A stretch of DNA of 13,355 nucleotides. Source: Chrysiogenales bacterium. Lineage in GTDB: Bacteria > Acidobacteriota > Aminicenantia > UBA2199. Position 1 is the first letter of the stretch. Every line of letters begins with the position of its first letter. The position numbers and the translations under genes were made by a program. The notes beneath the pieces are model-generated. The model was not told the origin of the DNA and did no database searches. It worked only from the letters and a program-made list of their open reading frames with translations. The stretch spans positions 1 through 13,355 of the forward strand of contig SPCN01000036.1 of NCBI GenBank assembly GCA_004525465.1, in the 5' to 3' direction. Shown in pieces: positions 6,524 through 13,092 of this stretch.

Positions 6524-6659
6524 GTAGGGGCAGGCCCCTGTGCCTGCCCAAAGAAATCCGGATCGAACGCAGGGGCGGGTTTGCAACCCGCCCGTTCCTC
6601 AACACACGGCATATGCGGGAGGGTTTGACCCCCTGAAGGGGGCGCAAACCCTCCCCTAC
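6524..6659 (+). repeat. Cluster of three GC-rich hairpins between convergent aor and nudC
   Basis: Three inverted repeats stand in a row. The first pairs GGGCAGGC (6528-6535) with GCCTGCCC (6542-6549). The second pairs GGGCGGGTT (6573-6581) with AACCCGCCC (6585-6593). The third pairs GGGAGGGTTTG (6617-6627) with CAAACCCTCCC (6645-6655) and has an inner CCCCC/GGGGG stem. The cluster begins GTAGGGG and ends CCCCTAC, so its termini are also inverted copies. Related sequences recur at 7671-7736 and 8502-8530. The hairpins may stop transcription from both sides, but none is followed by a T run. They look like dispersed REP-type intergenic repeats. The 6510-6704 gap holds nothing else I can identify. 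Confidence 0.85.
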
Positions 6660-6704
6660 AATTACAACTCACGGATCGGATATAAATATGTCTATGCGAA
6701 GTCT

Positions 6705-7619
6705 TTACTTTCGTAGCGCAGGATGGTCCGGTGCAACTTCGGCGATCGCCGCATTGATCAGCCGACGCGCGATCGAGAACCGACTAGGCAGCTCCGGCAA
6801 ATTGCCCGTCGGGAACCATTGCGCATCCAAGATCTCTCCGGCCTGGCAGGCGATGTCCCCGCTTTCGTGGTCGGCCGTAAAGGCGATCATCAGCGAGTGG
6901 GGGAACGGCCAGCCCTGGCTTCCGAAATAGCGCAGGTTGCAGACACGAATACCCACTTCTTCAAAGGTCTCGCGATGGACGCAATCTTCTACCGACTCCG
7001 AAGGCTCGACGAAGCCTGCCAGCGCGCTGTAGATTGTCGCGAAGCGAGCCCCTTTTGCCAGCAGCAGCTCGCGGCCATGGCCGGTGTCGCGCTTGACAAG
7101 GACCATCATGGCCGGCGCGATGCGCGGATAGGTGATCTCGCCGCATGCCTTGCAGCGACGGGCGCGCCCGAAATCGTCGAGTTCGGTCAGCGCTGCGCAC
7201 ACGCCGCAATGACAATGAGTACGATGGAACTCGACAACTTGCGCCCCGCGCCCGGCGACTGCAAGGAGATTGTCCGGGAGATGGTTAAAGAGGCCGCGCA
7301 GCGTCTCGAAGACGAAGCCGGCCGGTGGCTCGATATCATTACAGCTCGCGACCCAGCAGGCAACACCATCGAGTAAGCCGACAAAATGCCGGTCCGACAC
7401 CGGCAACGGAGGTCGTTCGCCCATCGCGATCCCGGGTGGATCCGGTAATCCGGCGGAAGTGGTCACGAGCAACTTTCCGGCGCGAAAGATGAACCAAAAA
7501 CCGCCGGGGGCAACATTAGCCGGTGGATCCCAGAGCGAGGTAAAGGATGAAGGCAGTATCAGACCGTTCATGATGGCAGGCTCAGGATTCAACCGGACAG
7601 GACAATCAATTTTATTCAT
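6705..7619 (-). CDS. nudC: NAD+ diphosphatase / NADH pyrophosphatase, Nudix family
   Basis: The 304-residue product is a complete NudC-type enzyme. A variable N-terminal domain (1-130) is followed by a zinc ribbon with Cys138/Cys141 and Cys156/Cys159. A Nudix box at 202-224 (G-x5-E-x7-RETFEEVGI) supplies the catalytic glutamates 217, 220 and 221. The family-specific motif reads SQGWPFPHS (234-242), where most members have SQPWPFP. NudC cleaves NAD(H) to NMN(H) and AMP, and in some bacteria removes NAD caps from RNA 5' ends; which applies here is not known. I use the ATG at 7617-7619. It has no Shine-Dalgarno, but TAAAAT ends six bases upstream as part of a good promoter, so the transcript is probably leaderless. 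A Met at residue 17 is an alternative start. The gene stands alone between two related hairpin repeats and converges on aor. Confidence 0.92.
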   Translation of the reverse strand: MNKIDCPVRLNPEPAIMNGLILPSSFTSLWDPPANVAPGGFWFIFRAGKLLVTTSAGLPDPPGIAMGERPPLPVSDRHFVGLLDGVACWVASCNDIEPPAGFVFETLRGLFNHLPDNLLAVAGRGAQVVEFHRTHCHCGVCAALTELDDFGRARRCKACGEITYPRIAPAMMVLVKRDTGHGRELLLAKGARFATIYSALAGFVEPSESVEDCVHRETFEEVGIRVCNLRYFGSQGWPFPHSLMIAFTADHESGDIACQAGEILDAQWFPTGNLPELPSRFSIARRLINAAIAEVAPDHPALRK

Positions 7620-7625
7620 GATTGG

Positions 7626-7654
7626 ATTTTAAGAAACTTGTACTGAAATAGCAA
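7626..7654 (-). promoter_or_regulatory. Candidate nudC promoter, leaderless geometry
   Basis: On the minus strand TTGCTA (7649-7654) is followed by 17 bp and TAAAAT (7626-7631); six bases later comes the nudC ATG (7619). Four of six and five of six consensus bases match. The predicted transcription start falls on or beside the A of the start codon, and no Shine-Dalgarno is present. Confidence 0.55.
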
Positions 7655-7670
7655 TCCTGCTTCACATCAA

Positions 7671-7736
7671 GGGTTTGTGACCCACCCGTTCTTAAAATTC
7701 AAATCTTTAGCGGGAGGGTCACAGACCCTCCCCTAC
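7671..7736 (+). repeat. Two-part hairpin repeat upstream of nudC, related to the 6524-6659 cluster
   Basis: A partly decayed inverted repeat (GGGTTTGTGACCCACCCGTT, 7671-7690) is followed after an AT-rich spacer by a clean hairpin pairing GGGAGGGTC (7712-7720) with GACCCTCCC (7724-7732) and ending CTAC. The order, spacing and wording match the second and third hairpins of the cluster beyond nudC (6573-6659), in the same orientation, so the two elements are diverged direct repeats flanking nudC. Confidence 0.75.
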
Positions 7737-7747
7737 ATCAAGAAAAC

Positions 7748-8467
7748 CTAATCGAACACCTTTTCCAGGGCCTGGTAGGCACTATGCACTTTATCAACCA
7801 AGAGAGGAATATCCTTATCCAGGCCCGCTTTTCCGGCCGCTTCCAGAGCCATGGTCTCGGCCAGCAATTTGGCGGCCGCGGCCTGGAAAGCCTCGGTCTT
7901 GGCGGCCAAACGCTTGGAAAGCGTGGCCTTGGTGATGGCTTCGGCCTTGGCCACCATGTCGGCGGCCACACTGCCTATTTCAGCGTATTTCTTTTCGGGC
8001 AAATGCTTGTGATAGACCACGTAGAGGACCTTGTGATAGGCGTCGACTTCCCTGGCCACAGGGCGGATGGCACGCACCAGCATCTCGAAGCGGGCGTGCA
8101 GGAGCTCGGCCGCGTCCAGGAGCGCCTGGTCGTCGCTGCCGGCAGCGGCGCTACCATAGGTTTTCACCGCCTGGTTGAACTCGGCCAGGCCGGTCTCCCA
8201 TACCTGCTTCTTGTCGCGCAGGATGCCGGGCAGGGCGGCGGCGTTGATCTTGGCGGCCTGTTCGTTGATCTCGGTTACAAAGCCGCGCAGGGCCTTGCAA
8301 TCCTTAGCCGGAAAGGCGGTATGCCATATGGGATAAATGATGTCATGGAAATCGATCAATTCCGGAACCGTGCTTTCGGTATCGGGATCTGGCATCTGGT
8401 CGCCGACCAGAACAAAACCCAGGCTCAGCAAAAAAATAATTAAAACAAATCTTGTGACCTTATGCAT
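7748..8467 (-). CDS. Secreted helical protein made of two 104-residue repeats with matched histidines, function unknown
   Basis: The 239-residue product starts at the ATG at 8465-8467, seven bases after GGAGG; an in-frame ATG four codons upstream overlaps that site. Residues 1-22 form a signal peptide or N-terminal anchor. The rest is helical and Ala/Lys/Glu-rich. Residues 39-135 and 143-239 align without gaps at an offset of 104: FHDIIYPIWHTAFPAKDC (40-57) matches YHKVLYVVYHKHLPEKKY (144-161), and HARFEMLVRAI (124-134) matches HSAYQALEKVF (228-238). Three histidines recur exactly: 41/145, 49/153 and 124/228. That geometry fits a helical bundle with metal- or haem-binding sites, though there is no CxxCH. 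It follows sdhB by 76 bases in the same direction, with a hairpin between. I do not recognise the family; export is fairly sure, ligand binding is inference. Confidence 0.8.
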   Translation of the reverse strand: MHKVTRFVLIIFLLSLGFVLVGDQMPDPDTESTVPELIDFHDIIYPIWHTAFPAKDCKALRGFVTEINEQAAKINAAALPGILRDKKQVWETGLAEFNQAVKTYGSAAAGSDDQALLDAAELLHARFEMLVRAIRPVAREVDAYHKVLYVVYHKHLPEKKYAEIGSVAADMVAKAEAITKATLSKRLAAKTEAFQAAAAKLLAETMALEAAGKAGLDKDIPLLVDKVHSAYQALEKVFD

Positions 8468-8501
8468 ATTTTCCTCCATAAATTCTTTGTTTTTATGTTA
8501 T

Positions 8502-8530
8502 GTAAGGGAGGGTTTAAAACCCTCCCCTAC
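8502..8530 (-). repeat. Single hairpin repeat between sdhB and the His-repeat protein gene
   Basis: GGGAGGGTTT (8506-8515) and AAACCCTCCC (8517-8526) form a near-perfect inverted repeat, extended outward by GTA/TAC. It shares its wording and CCCCTAC end with the repeats at 6617-6659 and 7712-7736. No T run follows on either strand, so it is not a standard intrinsic terminator; it could still attenuate transcription or protect the sdh mRNA 3' end. Confidence 0.8.
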
Positions 8531-8543
8531 GTTAAAATCAAAA

Positions 8544-9251
8544 TTACAACGAATTTTCAACCACCTTGACCTTCAGGCGCGACAGGTATTCTGTGATCTG
8601 GATCTTCTTGGGGCAGGCCTCCACGCAATTGAAGATGGTGTGGCAGCGCCAGACGCCGTTCTTGTCGTTGACGATCTCGATACGCTGGTCGGCACCGTCA
8701 TCGCGGCTGTCGAAGATGAAGCGATAGGCTTTAAGCAGGGCGGCCGGGCCCAGGTACTCACTGTTGGGCCACGAGCTGGGGCAAGCGGCGCTGCAGGCGG
8801 CGCAGAGGATGCACAGGGTCGATTCGCCGATCTGCTCAAGCTGTTCCGGCGATTGGACGAACTCCTTGTCGGGAGCGGGCTTGTCCAGGATCAGGTAAGG
8901 CCTGATGCGCTTCAACTTGGCAAAGAAAGGATCCAGGTCGACCACCAGATCCTTGATGATGTCGAACCCGGACAGCGGTTCGATCTTCAGCTTGCGGCCG
9001 AAGCGGTGGATCGGCGTTTCACAGGCCAGCACGTTGCGGCCGTTGACCTTCATAGCGCAGGAGCCACAGATGGAACTGCGGCAGGAACGGCGGTAGGCCA
9101 GGGTGCCATCATGCTGCCAATGGATCTCGTTGAGCACGTCGAGGATGGTGGATTCGTCTTCGACCGCGATGTTGAACACCTGCCAGTGCGGCTTCTCGTC
9201 TTTTCCCGGCTGGTATCTCAATATTTTAACACTGATATCAATCATGGCCAT
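8544..9251 (-). CDS. sdhB: Succinate dehydrogenase/fumarate reductase iron-sulfur subunit
   Basis: The 235-residue product carries the three-cluster pattern of SdhB. The N-terminal ferredoxin domain has Cys57, Cys62, Cys65 and Cys77 for the [2Fe-2S] centre. The C-terminal domain has CILCAACSAACP (Cys147, 150, 153, 157) and Cys203, Cys209 and Cys213 (CHTIFNCVEACPK) for the [4Fe-4S] and [3Fe-4S] centres. The motif CRSSICGSC and the length are typical. It passes electrons from the flavin of SdhA to the quinone site of the SdhC/SdhD anchor on the cytoplasmic face of the membrane. It starts at the ATG at 9249-9251, eight bases after AAGGAGG; a second ATG two codons later is possible. It lies 13 bases after sdhA and is the last gene of sdhCDAB. 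Confidence 0.95.
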   Translation of the reverse strand: MAMIDISVKILRYQPGKDEKPHWQVFNIAVEDESTILDVLNEIHWQHDGTLAYRRSCRSSICGSCAMKVNGRNVLACETPIHRFGRKLKIEPLSGFDIIKDLVVDLDPFFAKLKRIRPYLILDKPAPDKEFVQSPEQLEQIGESTLCILCAACSAACPSSWPNSEYLGPAALLKAYRFIFDSRDDGADQRIEIVNDKNGVWRCHTIFNCVEACPKKIQITEYLSRLKVKVVENSL

Positions 9252-9264
9252 TGCTGCATCCTCC

Positions 9265-10998
9265 TTAGTATTTCCTTTCCTGGGGCTGGTACTGCGGGTA
9301 AATGACCACCCCTTTGCTGAAATCCAGAACGATTTTGCCGTCGCGGCGCCAGGCCAGCGTATGCTTCAGCCACTCGCCATCGTTGCGCTTGGGGAAATCA
9401 CTGCGGAAATGGGCACCGCGCGATTCCTGGCGGGCCAGGGCTCCCTCGACAATCACTTCCGAGAAACTGAGCAGGTTTTCCAGCTCCAGGGCCTCGATCA
9501 GGTCAAGGTTGAAGGCATCACCGTGGTCATCCACGGTCACTTGCCGGTAGCGTTCCTGCAGCTCCTTGATCATGACCAGCATTTTCAGCATGTCGTCCTG
9601 GTTGCGGAAAACACCGAGATACTTGGTCATATTCTCCTGCAGTTTCTCACGGATCGGGGCGTGCCTTTCCTGGCCCTGCCCGTTCCACAGCCGGTCTATC
9701 TTGCCCTGGGCAACCTCCAGCGGCTGGGCCGGAAGTCCGGCGAAATTATTTTCCCGGCAAAATTCGGTCATGTGGATGCCGGCGATGCGGCCGAAAGTGG
9801 CCGCGTCCTGCAGGGAATTGGTGCCCAAGCGGTTGGCGCCGTGCAATGACAGGCAGGAGGCCTCGCCGGCCGTGTACAGGCCCTTGACAACCGTGCCCGC
9901 GGCATCCTTGATAACTTCGGTGCGCACGTTGGCCGGGATGCCGCCCATGGAATAATGGGCCGTGGGCTGAATGGGGATGGCCTCCTTGATGCCGTCGACC
10001 TTCAGGTAATTCAAGGCCAGGTCATAGATCTGCGGCAGGCGCTCCAGGATCTTCTGCCTGCCCAGGTGGCGCAGGTCGAGGTAGACATAATCCTTGCCGC
10101 CGATGCCGCGGCCCTCATTGATCTCGGTCTGTTCGGCCCGGGAAACCACATCGCGCGGTGCCAGTTCCATTTTGGCCGCCGCATAAGTTTTCATGAAGCG
10201 CTCGCCCTTGTCGTTGAGGATGTAAGCACCTTCGCCGCGGGCGGCTTCGGAGAGCAGGATGCCGTGCTTGTAGAGTCCGGTCGGATGAAACTGGACGAAT
10301 TCCATGTCTTCCAACGGCAGGCCCGCTTCAAGCACCAGGGCCACGCCGTCACCGGTGTTGGCGTGGGCGTTGGAAGTGATCTTCCAGGCCCGGCCGTAGC
10401 CGCCGGTGGCCAGCAAAACAGCGCGGGCATGGAAAATATGCAGGCCGCCATTGCGGATATCCCAGGCCACCAACCCCCTGGATACGTCATCGCTGACCAG
10501 CAGCGACAACACCTGGAATTCATTGAAAAAGAGGACGTTGTGCTGCAGACACTGCTCGTAGAGAGTGTGCAGCAGCACGTGGCCGGTGACATCCTGGGCG
10601 AAACAGGCGCGCGGCGAGGAATGGCCGCCAAAGGGGCGCTGGTTGATGCGGCCGTCTTCGGTGCGTGAGAAGGGGACGCCCATATGCTCGAACTCGTACA
10701 CGGTTTTGAGCGCCTCGTTGACGAAGCGCTCGATAATATCCTGGTCAGCCAGGTAATCACTGCCTTTGATGGTGTCGAACATATGCGATTCCAGAGAATC
10801 TTCACTCACGTTGGCCAGGGCGGCGGCAATGCCCCCCTGGGCGCCACCCGAATGGGAGCGGGTCGGATACACCTTGCTGATCACTGCCGCCGCCAAGCCG
10901 CTCTTGGCAACTTCCAGGGCGGCGCGCAGACCGGCCAGGCCGGCCCCGACGATCACGGCATCAATTTTATGGTAATTCCTTGCTTCATCGATTTTCAT
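9265..10998 (-). CDS. sdhA: Succinate dehydrogenase/fumarate reductase flavoprotein subunit
   Basis: The 577-residue product is a standard SdhA. It has the FAD-binding GAGLAG loop (18-23) and PTRSHSGGAQGG, in which His49 should carry the covalent 8-alpha-histidyl FAD. Catalytic-site blocks are QFHPTGLYKHG (His238), PRDVVSRA (Arg282), HYSMGG (His348) and ANRLGTNSL (Arg390), matching His242, Arg286, His354 and Arg399 of the E. coli enzyme. It oxidises succinate to fumarate or the reverse, handing electrons to SdhB. The ATG at 10996-10998 follows AAAGGAG at seven bases and lies 12 bases after the sdhD stop. Covalent-FAD and active-site residues are all present, so the enzyme should be active; sequence alone does not decide the physiological direction. 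Confidence 0.97.
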   Translation of the reverse strand: MKIDEARNYHKIDAVIVGAGLAGLRAALEVAKSGLAAAVISKVYPTRSHSGGAQGGIAAALANVSEDSLESHMFDTIKGSDYLADQDIIERFVNEALKTVYEFEHMGVPFSRTEDGRINQRPFGGHSSPRACFAQDVTGHVLLHTLYEQCLQHNVLFFNEFQVLSLLVSDDVSRGLVAWDIRNGGLHIFHARAVLLATGGYGRAWKITSNAHANTGDGVALVLEAGLPLEDMEFVQFHPTGLYKHGILLSEAARGEGAYILNDKGERFMKTYAAAKMELAPRDVVSRAEQTEINEGRGIGGKDYVYLDLRHLGRQKILERLPQIYDLALNYLKVDGIKEAIPIQPTAHYSMGGIPANVRTEVIKDAAGTVVKGLYTAGEASCLSLHGANRLGTNSLQDAATFGRIAGIHMTEFCRENNFAGLPAQPLEVAQGKIDRLWNGQGQERHAPIREKLQENMTKYLGVFRNQDDMLKMLVMIKELQERYRQVTVDDHGDAFNLDLIEALELENLLSFSEVIVEGALARQESRGAHFRSDFPKRNDGEWLKHTLAWRRDGKIVLDFSKGVVIYPQYQPQERKY

Positions 10999-11010
10999 GG
11001 TGTCACTCCT

Positions 11011-11385
11011 TTAGGCAACCGGCAGGGTGTAGAGCTTGATGATGGTCAGGGTGCCGACGAACAAAAGCACCGCTCCGACCGTAAGCAGAAGTCCGTACCA
11101 GACCAGGCGCCAGAATTTGTTGGCCGTGTAGTCTTCTAAAACCGACCAGAGCCCGTTAAGGCCGTGATACAACGCCGTAAGCAGGAAGGCGAACTGCAGC
11201 AGCGGGAACCACCAGCTGCCGGCCTTGGCCACGATCTCCTGATAGTTCACGGCCCGGCCCTTGGACAGGAAATGATAGGTGATGAAATGCAGCAGCAGCA
11301 AGACAAAAAGAATGACCGCGGAAATGCGCTGTAACAGCCAGGGAAGCGAACCCGACCGGGAAGTTTGCTTGAAATCCTTGTTCAT
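11011..11385 (-). CDS. sdhD: Succinate dehydrogenase membrane anchor subunit (SdhD-like)
   Basis: The 124-residue protein has three hydrophobic helices (about 19-40, 60-80 and 95-118). YHGLNGLWSVLEDY (73-86) resembles E. coli SdhD: His74 corresponds to the haem b ligand His71, and Asp85-Tyr86 to Asp82-Tyr83 of the ubiquinone site, with identical spacing. The start is the ATG at 11383-11385, which overlaps the sdhC stop as ATGA and follows GGAGGGC. The frame stays open 17 codons upstream inside sdhC, but that extension lacks a ribosome site. With SdhC it anchors SdhAB, binds haem b and reduces quinone. Confidence 0.88.
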   Translation of the reverse strand: MNKDFKQTSRSGSLPWLLQRISAVILFVLLLLHFITYHFLSKGRAVNYQEIVAKAGSWWFPLLQFAFLLTALYHGLNGLWSVLEDYTANKFWRLVWYGLLLTVGAVLLFVGTLTIIKLYTLPVA

Positions 11386-11768
11386 CCTGCCCTCCACTGC
11401 ACATGTTGCAGAATCAAGTACGAACCGAGCGCCCAAAGGATAAAAGCCACGGCGATCAGCACGATGAACAGCTTTTTATGCACCAGGGAGCCCTTGAAAA
11501 AATCAATGATCACGATGCGCACACCGTTGAAGGCATGAAACAGGATGACTCCCCACAATCCGGTTTCCAGAAGCTTGAAGGGAACCCCGTTCAGGAAGGC
11601 CATCACATTGTTGAAGGCGGCCTCACCATGAGTCAGGCTGTTGATGACCCAGATATGCAGGCACAGGTAAAAAATAAGCGCCAGGCCGGCGAGCCGATGG
11701 AGAATCCAAGCCCAGGAGCCGATAAAATTGTAATAGGTAAAATCATAGAAGCGCGTTCTTTTATACAA
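11382..11768 (-). CDS. sdhC: Succinate dehydrogenase cytochrome b subunit (SdhC-like)
   Basis: The 128-residue product has three membrane helices (about 25-45, 66-90 and 99-121). It carries the SdhC signature of Ser18 and Arg25 in SWAWILHRLAG, as at the E. coli quinone site, His38 in LHIW, and His78 in FHAFNGVRIVIIDF, the expected haem b ligand. It starts at a TTG (11766-11768) preceded by AAGGAGGAGAAGC; no ATG or GTG fits as well. It is the first gene of sdhCDAB and overlaps sdhD by four bases, so the two anchors are translationally coupled. The gene is divergent from the diguanylate cyclase gene, with 107 bases between them. Confidence 0.9.
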   Translation of the reverse strand: MYKRTRFYDFTYYNFIGSWAWILHRLAGLALIFYLCLHIWVINSLTHGEAAFNNVMAFLNGVPFKLLETGLWGVILFHAFNGVRIVIIDFFKGSLVHKKLFIVLIAVAFILWALGSYLILQHVQWRAG

Positions 11769-11803
11769 GCTTCTCCTCCTTAAATAAATATCAAAGAAAA
11801 AAC

Positions 11804-11832
11804 ATTTTAATATTTTAATGCGACAACTGCAA
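11804..11832 (-). promoter_or_regulatory. Candidate sdhCDAB promoter
   Basis: On the minus strand TTGCAG (11827-11832) is followed by a 17-bp spacer and TAAAAT (11804-11809), leaving a leader of roughly 30 bases with a strong AGGAGG before sdhC. A second TAAAAT (11812-11817) is also present. The -35 match is weak. Confidence 0.35.
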
Positions 11833-11840
11833 CTGAAAAT

Positions 11841-11869
11841 TTGACTTTTATAGCAAAAAAAAATATTTT
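11841..11869 (+). promoter_or_regulatory. Candidate diguanylate cyclase promoter, leaderless geometry
   Basis: TTGACT (11841-11846, five of six consensus bases), a 17-bp spacer containing a run of nine A, and TATTTT (11864-11869) end six bases before the ATG at 11876. No Shine-Dalgarno is present, so the transcript probably begins at the start codon. Confidence 0.6.
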
Positions 11870-11875
11870 ATAGGC

Positions 11876-13048
11876 ATGGAAAATCAGGAAGACCCTCAGC
11901 CCGAGCTTCTACACCCCGATATCCTGGCTCTGAAACACATGTTCGGGAAAAACCACTGGCTGGTCCGCATCCGCTGGATTTACCCCATTTTCATCATTAC
12001 CTTTTTCCTGGCCTACCGATTTCTGGCCCGGCGCTCGCTGATCGGTCCCCGGGACGCGCTGCTGGTTTTCCTGCTGCCGGTCATCGTCAATTTTCTTTTC
12101 ATGCTGGATATCCGGAAAAAGGAAAAATTGGGCGATCGCCTGCCTGATTACAACAAGCTGCTGCGCCTGGTTTCACTGCAACTCGATTTTGACCTGGTAG
12201 CCCTGGCTTTAACCGTATTTTTTTCCGGCGCCCTCAATAGCCCGATCATTGCCATGTTCATTGTCTACATAATGATCTCCACTTTCCTGATAGATTACCA
12301 CAAGGCTTTCCGCAACACCCTGAAGGCTATATTCCTACTCCTGGCCATCGGCTTGCTGCAGAACAGCCAGGACTTTTTTTCCAGCCAGCAGATCATGAGC
12401 ATGCTGGCTTTCGACTTCATGTTCATCTTCGCCTATTTCGTCTCCGGTTACCTTTCCAAAAATCTGCGCCAAAATGAAGAACTGCTCAAGAACCTGCTGC
12501 AGCAGACCAGGGAGCTTTCCATAAGTGACGGACTGACCGGCCTGTACAACCAGATGCATTTCTTTAAGCTCATGGACCTGGAGAACAAAAAATCACAGCG
12601 CCACAACCTGAGTTATTCATTGATCATTTTCGATGTCGACCATTTCAAGAATTTCAATGACAGCAACGGCCACCTGCGCGGTTCACAGACTTTGAAAGCT
12701 ATCGGCGCCATCACAAAAAATAAATTTCGCTCCACCGACCTGCTGGCCAAGTACGGCGGCGATGAATTCGTAATCATCCTGCCCCAGACCGACAAGGTCG
12801 GGGCGTACCTGGCCGCAGAAAGGCTGCGCGAAAGTGTTGAAAGGCAGACGTTCCCCGGCGCCGAGACCCAACCGCATAAAAAGATCACCATTTCCATCGG
12901 CCTGGCCACCTACCCCGAACACGGACTGACCGCTGAGGAGATTTTGAACCATGCCGATAAATCATTATATTTTGCCAAGGAGTCGGGGCGTAACCGCACC
13001 ATCATGTACAATGACAATATCGACAAAGAACTTGATGAATTCAGTTGA
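11876..13048 (+). CDS. Membrane-bound GGDEF diguanylate cyclase
   Basis: The 390-residue protein has an N-terminal membrane region of about six helices (35-195) and a short linker helix (197-215, NLRQNEELLKNLLQQ). A complete GGDEF domain follows. It shows DGLTGLYN (218-225), IIFDVDHFKNFND (250-262), the active-site loop GGDEF (294-298) and TISIGLATYP toward the end. RSTD at 285-288, five residues before GGDEF, is a canonical inhibitory I-site, so product feedback is likely. The usual GHxxGD motif reads GHLRGS, with Asp replaced by Ser. The family makes cyclic di-GMP from two GTP. No periplasmic sensor domain is seen, so the signal may be sensed within the membrane region. The ATG at 11876 has no Shine-Dalgarno and a promoter directly upstream. 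Confidence 0.93.
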   Translation: MENQEDPQPELLHPDILALKHMFGKNHWLVRIRWIYPIFIITFFLAYRFLARRSLIGPRDALLVFLLPVIVNFLFMLDIRKKEKLGDRLPDYNKLLRLVSLQLDFDLVALALTVFFSGALNSPIIAMFIVYIMISTFLIDYHKAFRNTLKAIFLLLAIGLLQNSQDFFSSQQIMSMLAFDFMFIFAYFVSGYLSKNLRQNEELLKNLLQQTRELSISDGLTGLYNQMHFFKLMDLENKKSQRHNLSYSLIIFDVDHFKNFNDSNGHLRGSQTLKAIGAITKNKFRSTDLLAKYGGDEFVIILPQTDKVGAYLAAERLRESVERQTFPGAETQPHKKITISIGLATYPEHGLTAEEILNHADKSLYFAKESGRNRTIMYNDNIDKELDEFS

Positions 13049-13092
13049 GCGACGGCAGTTGAACCTGTCCCTGAAAATGAAAGAAGGCAGCC

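Noticed and set aside
5301..6647. A 448-codon open frame on the minus strand opposite aor
   Set aside because: It lies antisense to a clear AOR coding sequence, is rich in Leu/Val/Gln/His as expected from the complement of GC-rich codons, has no recognisable domain and no ribosome site. It is a by-product of codon bias.
6524..6659. The hairpin cluster as a CRISPR array or as standard intrinsic terminators
   Set aside because: The units are inverted repeats of differing sequence without regular spacers, and none is followed by a T run. They fit a dispersed palindromic repeat better.
8337..9305. A 322-codon open frame on the plus strand across sdhB and the adjoining gap
   Set aside because: It runs antisense to the well-supported sdhB and across an intergenic hairpin; its translation shows no domain. 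Similar antisense frames over sdhA, nudC and the His-repeat gene were dismissed for the same reason.
11386..11436. A 17-codon N-terminal extension of SdhD inside sdhC
   Set aside because: The ATG at 11385 has a good GGAGGGC site and the usual ATGA overlap with the sdhC stop; the extension has neither.
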